In this document: piece by piece, positions 1 through 9,303 of the stretch
Position numbering within the stretch: the stretch's first letter is position 1
Layout of the letters: the number at the start of each line of letters is the position of its first letter
NCBI GenBank assembly: GCA_963847615.1
Contig: CAWKAN010000012.1
Location: forward strand, 1-64,000
Direction: 5' to 3'
Length of the DNA: 64,000 nt
Source of the DNA: Palsa-883 sp963847615
GTDB taxonomy: Bacteria; Pseudomonadota; Alphaproteobacteria; Acetobacterales; Acetobacteraceae
Translations under genes and position numbers: made by a program
Notes under the pieces: model-generated
The model's database searches: none
What the model was told of the DNA's origin: nothing
What the model saw: the letters and a program-made list of their open reading frames with translations, nothing else

Positions 1-639
1 ACGGTGGCGCCGAAATGGCGCAGCATGTTCTCGCTGTGGTCGCGCGTCGCCTCGGGCTCCTCCACGGTGGTGATCCCGGGGGCGTTCAGCCCGCACAGCA
101 GCACCGCCGACTTCACCTGGGCGGAGGGCACCGGCACGCGGGACTCCAGCGGCAACGCCTCCCGGCCCCCTCGACCGCCAGCGGCAGCCGCCCGCCGGCG
201 CGCGCGGTAAACCGGGCGCCGCAGGCGGTCAGCGGGTCGATCACCCGGCGCATCGGCCGCCGCCGCAGGCTGGCGTCGCCGGTCATCACCGCGAACAGGT
301 CGTGGCTGGCCAGGATGCCGCACAGCAGCCGCGCCGCCGTGCCCGAGTCGCCCATTTGAGCACGTCCTCGGGCTCGGTCAGCCCGCCGACGCCGCGCCCG
401 GCCACGCGCCAGGTGCCGTCGGCATCGTGGACGACCTCGGCGCCCAGCGCGCGCATCGCCGCCGCGGTGCGCAGCACGTCCTCGCCCTCCAGCAGGCCGC
501 TGATGCGGGTTTCTCCCACCGCCAGCGCGCCGAACATCAGCGCGCGGTGGCTGATCGACTTGTCGCCCGGGACCGCGATCCGCCCGCTCAGCGGACCGGC
601 CGGACGGCGGGCAATCAAGGGGTGGGCGACGGCGTCCAT
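1..639 (-). CDS. aroA: 3-phosphoshikimate 1-carboxyvinyltransferase (EPSP synthase), 5' part, two frameshifts
   Basis: EPSP synthase joins shikimate-3-phosphate and PEP in the shikimate pathway in the cytoplasm. The ATG at 639 gives a protein starting MDAVAHPLIARR, followed by the family hallmark GDKSISHRALMFGALA and the GEDVLRTAAAMRALGAEV segment. The frame breaks near 355-362, where EDVLK should run on into MGDSGTAARLL in another frame (one base short in an A run). It breaks again near 165-175 (a G/C run), after LPLAVEG. Both sides of each break match the family, so these look like single-base indels and not deep decay. The gene runs off the left edge; only about the first 210 codons are present. 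Function is known from the family; whether the locus is really broken cannot be told from sequence alone. Confidence 0.88.
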
Positions 640-789
640 GCGATGCGTCCCTGGCCGGTGGGGGCTTGGCGGCTGGCCGATTAGCACGGACTGCCGAGGG
701 TGGCGACCAACTCCCGCCGGCGCGGGCGCCGCAACCGGCGTCGTGGTGCCCCTTGCACCTCGCCCCCGCTGGCGGGAGGGCGCCTCTGC

Positions 790-1015
790 CGCCAACCGGC
801 GGCAGGCTTTGACCCGTCGGCGGCTCCCCCATCGTCATGCCGGCGCATGCCCACCGTCACCTCGGCGCATGCCGGCGTCATGCCGGCGCATCCCCACCGT
901 CATGCCGGTCCCCGGGTCCGGCGGCCCCCCCCGTCATGGCCGGCGAAGGCCGGCCATCCACGGCTTGCCTTGGTGCAGCAAGCACACCCGTGGCTCCCCG
1001 GCCCGCGACTCCCCC
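790..1015 (+). repeat. MITE-like repeat, degenerate copy (gap between aroA and the HGGxSTG gene)
   Basis: The gene gap 640-1093 has no convincing gene. From 790 it carries the left end of the dispersed element seen at 7746, 20261, 38478 and 58163 (GCCAACCGGCGGCAGG, then GTCATGCCGGCGCA units). It also has the 'ccatccacggcttgccttggtgcagcaag' type segment shared with the copies at 7.8 and 38.5 kb. The right terminal repeat is not visible, so this copy looks eroded. Confidence 0.55.
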
Positions 1016-1076
1016 GCGACAAGCCGCTCGCCCCACCGGCCCACCCAAGCCGCCATCCGCCGCCGTCGCCGCCCCC

Positions 1077-1807
1077 GCATAGGGTCGTTGCGCCTAATCG
1101 CCGCTCGGCATCGCCGCGATCCCCGGCGGCGGCGCCAGCGGCCCCGGCCACCCCGCCACCGCCGGCGGCCCGAACCGCGCGGCGAGGAGCTCGGCCACCG
1201 GCGGCTGCCAGGTCCGCGCCAGCGGCGTGCCGCCGAGCACCAACGCCCGCGCTGAGCCCGCCGGCGCCGCGGCCGGCGCGGGGCGCGCCGCGCCTTGCAT
1301 GGGGTCGTTGCGCGGCGTGCCCGACTGGTGCCCCGCTGCCGCGCCTTGCATGGGGTCGTTGCCGCGCGCTGCCAAGGCGGCGCGCAACTGGCGCAGCCTC
1401 AGCTCGCGCGCCAGGGCCTCGGCCAGCCCGGGCGAGCCGGGGGCCCAGCCGACCGCCTCGCCGGTCGGGGGCCGCGTCGGCGCGCCGCGCATGGGGTTGT
1501 TGCGCGAGCCGCGCGCCCGGCGCCGCACCGGCGCACCTTGCATGGGTCGCGTCGAACCGCGCGCCGCGCGCGCTGCCTCCCGCGCCGCGCGCTTCGCCCC
1601 GAGGGCCGCCGCGATCGCCGCGCGCCACGCCGCCTGCGTCGCCGCCTCGACCCGCGCCGCCGCCCGCTCGGCCGCCCGGCCGCGCAGCGCTACTGCCGCG
1701 GCGGCGTCGGCGCTTCCGCCGGCTGCCCGCGCCCGCGCTTGCGCCGCGCGCCGCCGCCGCCCCGCCCCGCGCGCCGGCGGCGGGTCCGCGCATGGGGTCG
1801 TTGCGTG
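1077..1807 (-). repeat. Six copies of a 19-bp palindromic repeat in and after the HGGxSTG gene
   Basis: The consensus on the minus strand is GCGCAACGACCCYATGCGC, with inverted GCGCA/TGCGC arms. Copies lie near 1077, 1297, 1348, 1488, 1536 (degenerate) and 1788. Inside the gene the motif is read in two frames (RNDPMRG-like or ATTPCA), and one copy lies just beyond the stop codon. The same set recurs in the second module at 8.16-8.9 kb. Conservation is therefore at the DNA level. Confidence 0.7.
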
Positions 1808-2215
1808 CAGCGCCTCCCACGCCAGCTGCGAGGGGTGCTTTGGCGGCAGCAGCTCCATCGGCACCGTCTCCAGCCGCGCCGCCGCCTCGGCCGGCAAATA
1901 CGGCCGGAGCCGATGCGCCAGGCACGTCAGCCGGGTCCGTACCGCCAGCGCCCGGAAATAGCGCTGCTCCGTCCGCTGCGCCGCCCCGCTGATCGCGTAA
2001 CGGCCGTGGGTGGTCTTCGCCGCGATCATCCGCGCCAGGCCGGCGGCGGTGCGCGGCCCGGTGCTGAGCCCGCCGTGCAGGCGGCAGCGGCCGTTCGTCA
2101 TCGCCAGGCCGAGGCAGGGGGTGGCGCCTCGGGTCCGCGCTCCGCACGGCGGGGCGCGGCGGGGGGCGGGTGGGGGCTCGGCGGTTGGCTGCGGTGGGGG
2201 GGCGTTGGCGCTCAT
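1094..2215 (-). CDS. HGGxSTG domain protein (module 1, gene B)
   Basis: A 373-residue protein of unknown function. The N-terminal part has the recognisable HGGxSTG domain: CGARTRGATPCLGLAM, NGRCRLHGGLSTGPRTAAGL, then a THGRYAISG segment (about residues 24-80). A Cys pair and His give it a small metal-binding look. The middle is Arg/Ala-rich, probably helical. The C-terminal part contains repeated RNDPMQG-like peptides encoded by the palindromic DNA repeat. The ATG at 2215 overlaps the stop of gene A as ATGA, so the two are translationally coupled. Related HGGxSTG proteins are often seen near prophage-type genes, but the role is unknown. A decayed paralogue sits at 8.18-9.3 kb. Confidence 0.7.
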   Translation of the reverse strand: MSANAPPPQPTAEPPPAPRRAPPCGARTRGATPCLGLAMTNGRCRLHGGLSTGPRTAAGLARMIAAKTTHGRYAISGAAQRTEQRYFRALAVRTRLTCLAHRLRPYLPAEAAARLETVPMELLPPKHPSQLAWEALHATTPCADPPPARGAGRRRRAAQARARAAGGSADAAAAVALRGRAAERAAARVEAATQAAWRAAIAAALGAKRAAREAARAARGSTRPMQGAPVRRRARGSRNNPMRGAPTRPPTGEAVGWAPGSPGLAEALARELRLRQLRAALAARGNDPMQGAAAGHQSGTPRNDPMQGAARPAPAAAPAGSARALVLGGTPLARTWQPPVAELLAARFGPPAVAGWPGPLAPPPGIAAMPSGD

Positions 2216-3040
2216 GCCACGACCCGGGGGCGCGGGCGCTGGGTTCTGGGCTGGTTTGGCGTGGGCTTGGCCGGGGTTCGCTCGGTTGGTGGGGTCGGCC
2301 AGGCCGGCTGGGCGGGCGTGGTGGGGGCGGGTGCGACGCCGGCGCGCGGCCTGGGCGGCCAGACCTCCAGCGACCAGCCATCGCCCTGCTCGACGATGGC
2401 GCCGGCGCGGCGCACGCCGACGCCGCCGTCCGGGGGCTCGGCCGCCGGGCGGTCAGCCCAGGCCGTCGTGGCCGGTTCCTCCGCCGGCGCGGGTGGTTCC
2501 GGCGTCAGTCCCGGGTCCAGGCAGCGGGGGTTCCGGCGGCGGCGGCTCCGCGGCGGCGGGGCGGGCGACGGTCGCGGCGGCGGCCGGGATGCCGCGGCAC
2601 CAGAGGCCGTCCAGCGCCGCCAGGTCGAAGCCGTCCACCGCCCCCACGTCGCGGAACGGCAGCACCCGCGCCTGCCGCCGCTCCAGCGCCCGCTCCAGCC
2701 GCACCACCGAGCGCAGCAGCTCGTCGGTGGTGCGGGCGGTCAGGCGCCGCTCCGCCAGCGGCAGGTCGGGAGTCAGCAGGCGCTGCATCATCTTGTCGGC
2801 GAGGAACTGCACGACGACGAGTTGGCCGGCGAGGTGGCCCTGCGCCGGGTCCATCGGCACCCGGGCGGCGATCTCCTCGATGATCCGGGTGAGCCGGGCT
2901 TGGCGCCATGCGGGGGTGGCGTCGGCGGGCGGCGGCGGCATGGCGGTCAGCACGGCGTGCAGCAGGTCCTGGCTGAGGTGGTACTCGGGCATCGCTTCCT
3001 GGATGGTGCGAAAGGTAATTCCGCTGGTGGGGTCGGGCAT
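2212..3040 (-). CDS. Conserved hypothetical protein, partner of HGGxSTG gene (module 1, gene A), frameshifted
   Basis: Family not recognised. The start chosen is ATG 3040 (MPDPTSGITFRTIQEAMPEY) because the same start, with GGAG upstream, is conserved in the second copy at 10204. The body contains LTRIIEEIAARVPMD, GHLAGQLVVVQFLAD and LLRSVVRLERALERR helices, then FRDVGAVDGFDLAALDG and a Pro/Ala-rich linker. A conserved tail (EQGDGWSLEVWP) is in another frame, so an indel lies near 2420-2455. It overlaps the downstream HGGxSTG gene by four bases. The sequence suggests a soluble helical protein with no visible catalytic motif. Paralogue at 9300-10204. Confidence 0.6.
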
Positions 3041-3084
3041 GGTGATCGGCTCCGGCTGAAATGGATGTTGGATAGTCATGTATA

Positions 3085-3260
3085 CTAACTAAGCAACGGA
3101 GGCAAACCTTTGTGCTGGGGTCGATGGGGGGCGTTGGCAGGTTTGCTGCCTGGTTGGGGTGGGGGCGGCCCCGGCCTCGGGGTTGGCTTGGTCCGCAAGC
3201 AAGCAAGGATTTCAGCACGGAGAAGAAGGGAGGACCACGGAGGCCACGGAGGAAGGAAGG
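3085..3260 (-). repeat. Duplicated module leader with CAAGCAAG and CACGGAG repeats
   Basis: The region upstream of gene A contains TTTGCTGCCTGGTTGGGGTG, then CCGCAAGCAAGCAAGG and CACGGAGAAGAAG. The same order is found at 10262-10430 upstream of the second module, so the duplication covers the leader as well as the genes. Shorter versions of the CAAGCAAG/CACGGAG part occur at 30717-30790 and in the inverted repeat at 50.6 kb. Confidence 0.6.
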
Positions 3261-3284
3261 ATGGCGTTCCGCCGCGGATGGGCA

Positions 3285-3385
3285 CGCGCTATCCGTCGTG
3301 GGCCGGCACCCTTTCTCCGTCGCGGCCGGGCACAGGCTTTCCGTCGTGGAAGGGCACCGTCTCTCCGTCGTGGCCGGGCCCCTGT
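3285..3385 (+). repeat. Imperfect tandem repeat, about 24-bp unit, four copies
   Basis: Units begin TCCGTCGTGGGCCGGCAC, TCCGTCGCGGCCGGGCAC, TCCGTCGTGGAAGGGCAC and TCCGTCGTGGCCGGGCC. No gene is convincing here. The following GGGGATGACCCGGGGATCACC is also repetitive. Confidence 0.5.
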
Positions 3386-3518
3386 CCCCGGGCTCTTGTC
3401 CCCGGGCGCTTGGCCCGGGGATGACCCGGGGATCACCCGGCCATCCACCCCCGCTGGCGCATCGCCCGACCGGGGACCACCCTCGGCGCCGGTTTCGCCC
3501 TTACGCAGGCACCAGGAA

Positions 3519-3657
3519 GGGAAAACGCAGATGCACGCCGATCAGAAGGATGCACGCAGATGGAACGTCTGCACGGTCACTGGGCTGGAGGCGAGCCAAT
3601 GCCGGTTCAGCCGGAATCCGCGTGCATCCTTCTGATCGGCGTGCATCTGCGTTTCAC
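3519..3657. repeat. Inverted repeat of about 37-bp arms, around a unique centre
   Basis: The left arm (3521 onward: AAAACGCAGATGCACGCCGA, then TCAGAAGGATGCACGC) is matched in reverse complement by the arm ending at 3656. About 60 bases lie between. Similar ACGCCGATGAACGCCGAT text occurs at 20224 and near 30680, so this is a dispersed family. Confidence 0.6.
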
Positions 3658-3924
3658 CTTTCTTTGCCCTGGGCGTGGCAGGATTGGACCTCCGGCCACA
3701 CAGGCTTGCGCCAGACCTCGTGCATAAGGGGCCCGCGCTCGCGGTGGCCCGCGGCACCACCGGCTCCAAAAGCAGACGTGCGTCGGGTAGACTTCAAGCA
3801 CCGACCGTCGGCGGCCTTTGGCCGATTTCGGACGGACCGCCCTCAGACGATCCCGAGTGAAAACAAACTCAACAGCATTCGGTTTAGGCTACGGATGGCA
3901 GGCTCCATTCGTCTTCGAATCCCC
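3658..3924. other. Gap without gene, repeat debris
   Basis: There is no plausible gene. CACCGACCGTCGGCGGCC, then TTTGGCCGATTTCGG near 3810-3835 resembles sequence at 11800-11835, so this is probably another dispersed repeat fragment. Confidence 0.4.
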
Positions 3925-6089
3925 TCAGCTCCGGGGGAGATCGACCTGAAGCCTGTCCTTGTAGACGCCGATCCGCTTCCGGGCTCGATCCACGATGTCC
4001 TCAAAAAACAACGTCTCGGCATAGAGCTCTCCAAGAACCCGGTCGTTCTCCGGGTCCCGCAGGGGGTCCGATCGAAAGTAGCCCTTGCCCGAGGCGAATC
4101 TCGTCCAGCCCGTCATTCTCATGCGGTTGATCGTGTCGCCGATCAGATAGCCATAGAACTTCTTCAGCCGACCGTTCGACTTGGCCGCCAGCAGGTAGGC
4201 ATATTCCGAGAGATCGCCGATGTGGTCGTCCATGCTCACCCCCGGCGCCTTAAACTCGACGATGATGACCGAGCCCTCTTTGGTGAAAATGGCGATGTCC
4301 GGCCTCTTCCGCCTGTTGACGTCAGTCCTGCGGCGGAGGATTTCCCCGAACTCCGCATCAATGTCGTTCTCAAAAAGCTTCACGTCGTCGGCCCAGTCGA
4401 TCTGGGACAGTGGCTTATCCGAGGCGATGTAGTCGTAGGTACTGATATTCTTCGCTAAGCAGCCAGATGTCGTGATCCGACACCTCGCGGCTGTCCTTCC
4501 TCATAGGGAAGAAAATGCTGTGGATGATGCGCTCGTCCTCGTGGCGATCGACCGTCGTCATCTGAACGTCCAGCTTCCTGTTGCAGGCGAGCGATAGGAT
4601 CTCAACGATCGCCGCCCGCCGCACCACGAGCTGGGATAGGGTGGCCATGTCGAAGATCCTGAGCGAGGAGGTGTACTTCCAGGACAGCTCGTTGATCTTC
4701 GCCCGAAAATCCTCAGAATGCGGCTCCGTCTTGGTGATCTCCTCCTTGAGCTCGAAGATCTCGGCCGTGTCGGCGATGATGCGGTGCTGGTACTTCCCCA
4801 GCACGCGCTCTGTGACCGACCGCGCGCTGTCGCCATATGTTCACCCTTGTGCCGGTGTCGGTCAGCATCTGGGAGGAGACGCCGAACTTGTCCGCCACGT
4901 CCTTAAGGACCGCGTCCCTCCTCCAACCGGCGGGTGAGACCAGTTCATCGATGATCGGGTCGATCTCCTCGTAGATCGCCTCGTAGGAGACCGTCTCATC
5001 TTTGAACAGATCTCGCGCCGGGATCTCCTCGGGAATGCCGTCGAAGCCGTCGCGCTGCTCGTTCACGCGCCGGTCGAGCAAGTCGCCCTCAATCAGAATA
5101 ATGTGGTGATAGCCGTCGACCGGGTTGTTCTGCTCCGTCCGGGTTCGGAGGTAGCGCGCCGTGATGTCCTCGACCGGAGAGGACTTGGCGCAGAGGGAGA
5201 TGGCGTTCCTGGGGAGATCGTAGAGCGTAGCGTCGAGCTTGTAGTGCGAGAGCTTGAATTCCTCGTGCTTTCCGAGAGGGCTTCCGGTCTGCGGATCGCG
5301 CTCCTCGACCTGGACCGCTCGGACGGCGGAGACGTCGGGCAGGTCGGCGGCCCGTAAGTGCCTCTTCTCGATTTTCTGCTTGGGATAGCTCGTCTGGCTT
5401 GTCTTCTCGACCTTCTCCTTGGGATAGCGTGTCTGAAAGGATATCTCGAAGTCGCCGAGTTCCGTCCGGAGGCTCACGAGCCTCTGCAGGAAAGCGATCA
5501 GCATGTGACGCCGCACGTTTGGCGCGGAGAAGGTCTCTGTAAGCGGTTCGGAATTGTAGAAGCGCTCGCGCGGGACCGGCTTGAGGTTCATCAGGGTTAT
5601 CGTGGTGCCGATCTCCGCCGGGTCGCCATCGGACATGACGAAGTCGCTGACATCGATCTTCTTGCGCCCCTCGAGGGGCGGGAGGGTACGCGTGAGAACG
5701 TGGTCGTCGCTGCGATAGGTGCTACGCACGCCCACCTGTCCGAAATGATGGAAGAACTGAATCCGACCGGATCCCTTGCACTTCCCGATGCCGGCGATGG
5801 GCAGATCGTCCTTGTAGGACGTGTCCTTCGTCAGGAAGGCGTTCGTCTCCTCGTCCCCAAACCCGCACCCGTTGTCGGTGCAGGAAATGGACACTTCCAG
5901 TTGATCGTTCAGAAGGTCGGCCGCGGATAGATCTATCGACACAGCGACCCTCAGATCCGTGGCGGAGGAATCCCGATGGCGCCTTATCAGGAAGGAATCG
6001 ATGGAATTCGAGATGAGATCTTCGATGACGACGTACTTGTTCGAGCTTATCTTGGTATTCTTCAGGCTCCCGCGAATATCGAGTGTCAT
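3925..6089 (-). pseudogene. GHKL/HSP90-type ATPase with C-terminal PD-(D/E)XK-like nuclease domain, two frameshifts
   Basis: About 720 residues once two indels are read through. From ATG 6089 the N-terminus has an N-box-like LISNSIDSF (about residues 25-33), a G1-type DNGCGFG (72-78) and GIGKCKGSGRIQFF, as in Hsp90/MutL/MORC-type ATPases. The middle (REIL-like helices, then YLRTRTEQNN and a LIEGDLLDRRVNEQRDG segment) is conserved in style but unnamed. One frame break falls near 4835 (after DTGTRVNI) and another near 4445 (after DIWLLSEEY). The C-terminal frame reads YDYIASDKPLSQIDWADD, then RRKRPDIAIF and IIVEFKAP, a PD...ExK arrangement. The combination suggests an ATP-switched nuclease, plausibly antiviral (inference). 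A GTG at 6134 is an alternative start. Lower GC than its neighbours hints at transfer. Confidence 0.6.
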
Positions 6090-6231
6090 TTTCGGTCCAT
6101 CGGAATGCCGCGCCGCAGGATTCTTGGATGGCACATAGCCCCGATGTCAAGGGGCTTTGAACCTAGCTTTCCCGGCCGGATCACCCTCGAGAACCTGCTC
6201 TTCCGTCGGCTTTCGGGGGAAGTGTGATGCG

Positions 6232-6330
6232 GCATGGGCGCGAAGCAGCCGGTCCTACCGACCGATGGGCGATGGTTCCTTCGTCCTGCAAACCGGACCT
6301 TGGTTGCCTGGCTCCAACGTCTTCGTCTGC
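6232..6330 (+). repeat. Dispersed repeat, family B, copy 1
   Basis: GGGCGCGAAGCAGCCGGTCC, then CCGACCGA and ACCGGACCTTGGTTGCCTGG match the copies at 14253-14370 (same strand) and 38960-39085 (opposite strand). The rest of the gap 6090-6461 shows no gene. Confidence 0.6.
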
Positions 6331-6461
6331 AAACTTCGTCCGGCCCACCCACAATCGTTCCCGACCAGGCAGCATCGCGTGCGCGAACCGATCCAATTCG
6401 CCCACGCCCCGCGAAGCTCCCCCGTCCAGCCACCCCCCGAACCAACCGCGGGGCGAACCCC

Positions 6462-6767
6462 TCACGCCGCGCGGACCAGCCCCACCACAGCGCCCTTGCC
6501 CCGCACCTCCGCCTCCTCGTACTCGGCGGCGGCAATCGCCCGATCCAGCGCGGCGCGCAGCGCCTTGGCCGTCTCCAGCGTCAGCTCGATCCCCGCCCGC
6601 GCCCCGGCATCCAGCGCCGTGTTGAGGAAATCCAGCGTGATCACGTCGCCCAGCGGCGCATGCCGCGCGTGGTCATAGGCCACCACCGTCCGCGACAGCG
6701 GGAACCAGTCGTCGCCGCGCTTCGCCATGCCCTCCGCGCGGACGATCTCGATGATCGACGTGCACAT
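6462..6767 (-). CDS. DUF6295 family protein
   Basis: A 101-residue protein beginning MCTSIIEIVRAEGMAKRG and continuing GDDWFPLSRTVVAYDHARHA, then GDVITLDFLN. That is the layout of the DUF6295 family, whose function is unknown. The start at 6767 is preceded by GGGGCGGAG at good spacing; a longer reading frame upstream lacks the family match. It follows the dienelactone hydrolase by 11 bases on the same strand, so the two are probably co-transcribed. The C-terminus (ALRAALDRAIAAAEYEEAE) is helical. No signal peptide or membrane segment is visible. Confidence 0.75.
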   Translation of the reverse strand: MCTSIIEIVRAEGMAKRGDDWFPLSRTVVAYDHARHAPLGDVITLDFLNTALDAGARAGIELTLETAKALRAALDRAIAAAEYEEAEVRGKGAVVGLVRAA

Positions 6768-6778
6768 CTCCGCCCCTC

Positions 6779-7538
6779 CTACTTCGCCAGCTGCTTGCCG
6801 AGGAAGCCGAACACCTTGCTCCAGCCGTCCATCGCCTGCTCGGGCCGATACAGCGGCCGGTGCCAATAGAAGAACCCGTGGCCGGCCCCGTCATAGCGGT
6901 GGAACTCGTGCGCCTTGCCGTGCTTCTTCAGCTCGGCCTCGTGCTGGTTCACCTGCTCCGGGCTCGGCGCGCGGTCGTCGTTGCCGAACAGGCCCAGCAG
7001 CGGGCAGCACAGGTCCTTCGTCATGTCGATCGGCGCCACCGGCGTCTTGGCGTTCAGCTCCTCCTTGCCCATCACCACGCGCGCCGCCCCACAGCTCGAC
7101 GCAGGCATCGACGTCCTTGCGCTGGCAGGCATAGATGAACGCGTGCCGGCCGCCCGAGCAGGAGCCGAACAGGCCAACCTTGCCGTTGTGATCGGGCTGC
7201 GCGCGCATCCACGCCACGGCGCCCGCGGTATCGCCGACCATCTGCGCGTCGGAGATGCCGCCCTCGCCGCGCACCTTGGCGGCGACGTCGTCCGGGTTGC
7301 CGTCGCTGCCGCCGCCCTCGCGCTCATACAGGTTGGCGCAGATCGCCAGGTAGCCGTGATGCGCGAACCGCCGCGTGGTCTCGATGTACAGCTCGCTCCA
7401 CCCCGGCAGATGGTGGACCAGCACCACGCCCGGAAACGGCCCGGGGCCGGATGGCCTGGCGACGTAGGCGGTTATCGGCGTCCCCCCGTCGCCTTTGATG
7501 GTGACGTTGTCGCAGGTCATGCCGCGGTAGAATGACAT
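6779..7538 (-). CDS. Dienelactone hydrolase family protein, one frameshift
   Basis: Alpha/beta hydrolase of the dienelactone hydrolase family, acting on small esters or lactones in the cytoplasm. From ATG 7538 (GGAGGAAC upstream) it reads MSFYRGMTCDNVTIKGDGG, then VVLVHHLPGWSELY, and the nucleophile elbow GLFGSCSGGRHA, in which Cys replaces Ser as in dienelactone hydrolases. After VELWGGA the frame breaks near 7085-7095 (G/C run). The other frame continues ARVVMGKEEL, LLGLFGNDDRAPSPEQ (catalytic Asp region) and YDGAGHGFF (catalytic His). With one base restored the protein is about 253 residues, normal for the family. The cysteine nucleophile is visible; the substrate is unknown. Confidence 0.82.
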
Positions 7539-7745
7539 CGATGTTCCTCCATGGGCCTGGGTCTTGGGCGGCCATCGGGCCATCGCCGCGCCGCCCCGCC
7601 CTCGACAAGCTTGGGTGAACGCGCCTGGCCGCCCGAGAGCGTTGCGCCGCCAGTATTCAGCGATCGCCCCCCGCGCGCAACAACCGGCGCCGCGCCCGGC
7701 GCAACCGCCTTGTCCCAACCGGCGTAATCCCAACCGGCGTAATCC

Positions 7746-7963
7746 CAGCCGGCGGAAGGATTGACCAGCGGAAGGATTGACCCGTCGGCGCCGCGCCCCC
7801 GTCATGCCGGCGAATGCCGGCATCCACGACTTGCCTTCGTGCAGCAAGCCAAAGTCGAGGACGCCGGGCGGACCCTGTCCTCGAGCCGGCCTGCGGCCGA
7901 ACCCGGGGGCCGCCATGACGATGCGGGTACAGCCGGAGAGTCGATCATCCGGCCGCCTGGTAT
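7746..7963 (+). repeat. MITE-like repeat with terminal inverted repeats, copy 2
   Basis: It starts AGCCGGCGGAAGGATTGACC, continues with GGCGCCGCG, GTCATGCCGGCGAATGCCGG and CATCCACGACTTGCC, and ends CGATCATCCGGCCGCCTGG, then TAT. The ends are inverted-repeat related. It abuts the truncated rlmH copy. A doubled GCGGAAGGATTGACC at the left end shows a local slippage. The flanking gap from 7539 has no gene. Confidence 0.65.
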
Positions 7964-8133
7964 TATCCGCCCGGCCGCCCCGCCCGGTGATACGGATGCC
8001 CGGCGGCGATGCTCCGCGCGCGATACAGTCGCTCCGCCAGCATCGCGCGGGCCAGGAAGTGCGGCCAGGTCAACGCGCCGAGCGACAACGTGGCATCCGC
8101 CCGCGCCAGCACCGCGCCGTCCAGCCCTTCGGC
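7963..8133 (-). pseudogene. Truncated second copy of the 3' end of rlmH
   Basis: The segment encodes GLDGAVLARADATLSLGAL, then TWPHFLARAMLAERLYRARS and GHPYHRAGRPGG. That is the C-terminal third of the 23S rRNA methyltransferase RlmH, whose full gene is at 14432-14897. Alignment by eye over 7973-8133 and 14442-14602 needs no gaps and shows about 15 mismatches in 161 positions. The upstream two thirds are missing; the frame instead runs in from the decayed HGGxSTG gene. It may be the outer attachment repeat of an island inserted at the end of rlmH. Confidence 0.8.
7973..8133 (-). repeat. Direct repeat, left copy, of rlmH 3' end (putative attachment site)
   Basis: 161 bp, about 91% identical by hand count to 14442-14602 and in the same orientation. 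The two bracket 6.3 kb of accessory DNA. No recombinase gene is visible between them. Confidence 0.6.
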
Positions 8134-8163
8134 CCCCGCCTCCCGGCCCCCGTGCGGCCGCCC

Positions 8164-8896
8164 ACGCATAGGGTCGTTGCGCACCATTGCCACCTGGCAT
8201 CGCCGCGATCCCCGGCTCCGCCACCGGCGCCCCCGGCCCACCCACCACCACCCCCGCCCCGAACCGCGCGGCGAGGATCCTCCGACACGCGCGGCTCCCA
8301 GGTCCGCGCCAGCGTCGTGCTGCCGAGCGCCAAGCCCCGCGTCGCGCCCAACCCCGTCCCCCCCCAACGCACCCCGCGCCCCGCCCTCCTTCCCAACGTC
8401 CACCTCCGGGCCACGCATAGGGTCGTTGCCACGCACCGCCGATTTCCGCCCTTAACCGCCGCGCCATCAGCTCCCGCGCCAACGCCTCCCCCAACCCGGG
8501 CGATCCAGGCGCCCATCCGGCGGTCGCACCTGCCGGCTGCCCGGCCGGCGCATCCCCCCGCGCCGCCAACACCACCCCCGCCATCCCCCGAACCGCCGCC
8601 TCGCCGCGCATAGGGTCGTTGCGCGCCGCCCGCATTTGGCCCACCACCCCGCCACGCGTAGGGTCGTTGCGCGATATGCGCGCTTGGCCCCCCGCCGCGC
8701 GCTGCGCCGCCCGCGCCGCCGCGATCGCCGCCCGCCACGGCGCCTGCGCCGCCGCCTCGGCCCGCGCCGCCGCCGCTCGGTCGCCCGCCCGCGTAGCGCC
8801 ACCACCGCCGCGCCGTCGGACCCTCCGCCGCCCGCCCCACCCCGCGCCCGTCGCCCCAGCCCCGGCGGCAGACAGGCGCATGGGGTTGTTGCGTGC
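8164..8896 (-). repeat. Five copies of the 19-bp palindromic repeat, module 2
   Basis: Copies of GCGCAACGACCCYATGCGC lie near 8164, 8413, 8606, 8652 (one mismatch) and 8876. Most fall at positions equivalent to those in module 1 even where the surrounding reading frame has shifted. Confidence 0.7.
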
Positions 8897-9303
8897 AACG
8901 CCTCGAACGCCACCTGCGAGGGATGCTTCGGCGCCCGCAACGCCCCCGCCCCCGCATTCAGCCGCGCCGCCAGCTTGGCCGGCAGATACGCCCGCACTTC
9001 CGTCGCCGCGCCCAGCAGCCCGACCCGCGCATTCACCGTGCGGAAGTGCCGCCGCTCGCCCCGCTCCGCCGCCCCGCTCATCGCGTAGCGCCCGTGCGTG
9101 GTCTTCGCGGCAACTATCCGCGCCAGGCCCGCCGCCGTCCGAGGCCCGGTGCTCGCCCCGCCATGCATGCGGCAGCGGCCGTTCGCCATCGCCAACCCGA
9201 GGCACGGACCGCCGGCCCGTGTCCGCGCCCCGCACGCCGGCGCCCACCCCGGGGCGACGATTGTCCCCGCGGCCGCCTCCCGCGGATCGACGCGCGCGCT
9301 CAT
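8180..9303 (-). pseudogene. HGGxSTG domain gene, decayed copy (module 2, gene B)
   Basis: The ATG at 9303 overlaps the stop of gene A (ATGA). The first 170 residues are intact: ACGARTRAGGPCLGLAM, NGRCRMHGGASTGPRTAAGL, THGRYAMSG and HPSQVAFEALHATTPCA. Past about 8770 the match to the module 1 paralogue jumps frame: AEAAAQAPWRAAIAA, then ATAGWAPGSPGLGEALARE in one frame, LALGSTTLARTWEP in another, and LAARFGAGVVVGGPGAP in a third. At least three or four indels are needed, so this copy is probably a real pseudogene. Its 3' end merges into the truncated rlmH copy. Confidence 0.65.

Noticed and set aside
1077..1807. CRISPR array from the regular-looking 19-bp repeats
   Set aside because: Spacing varies from 50 to over 200 bp, the repeats lie inside a coding frame and no cas gene is near.
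900..2381. Long minus- and plus-strand frames covering 0.7-3.1 kb
   Set aside because: They are GC-driven shadows of the HGGxSTG and family A genes; only the chosen frames agree between the two modules.
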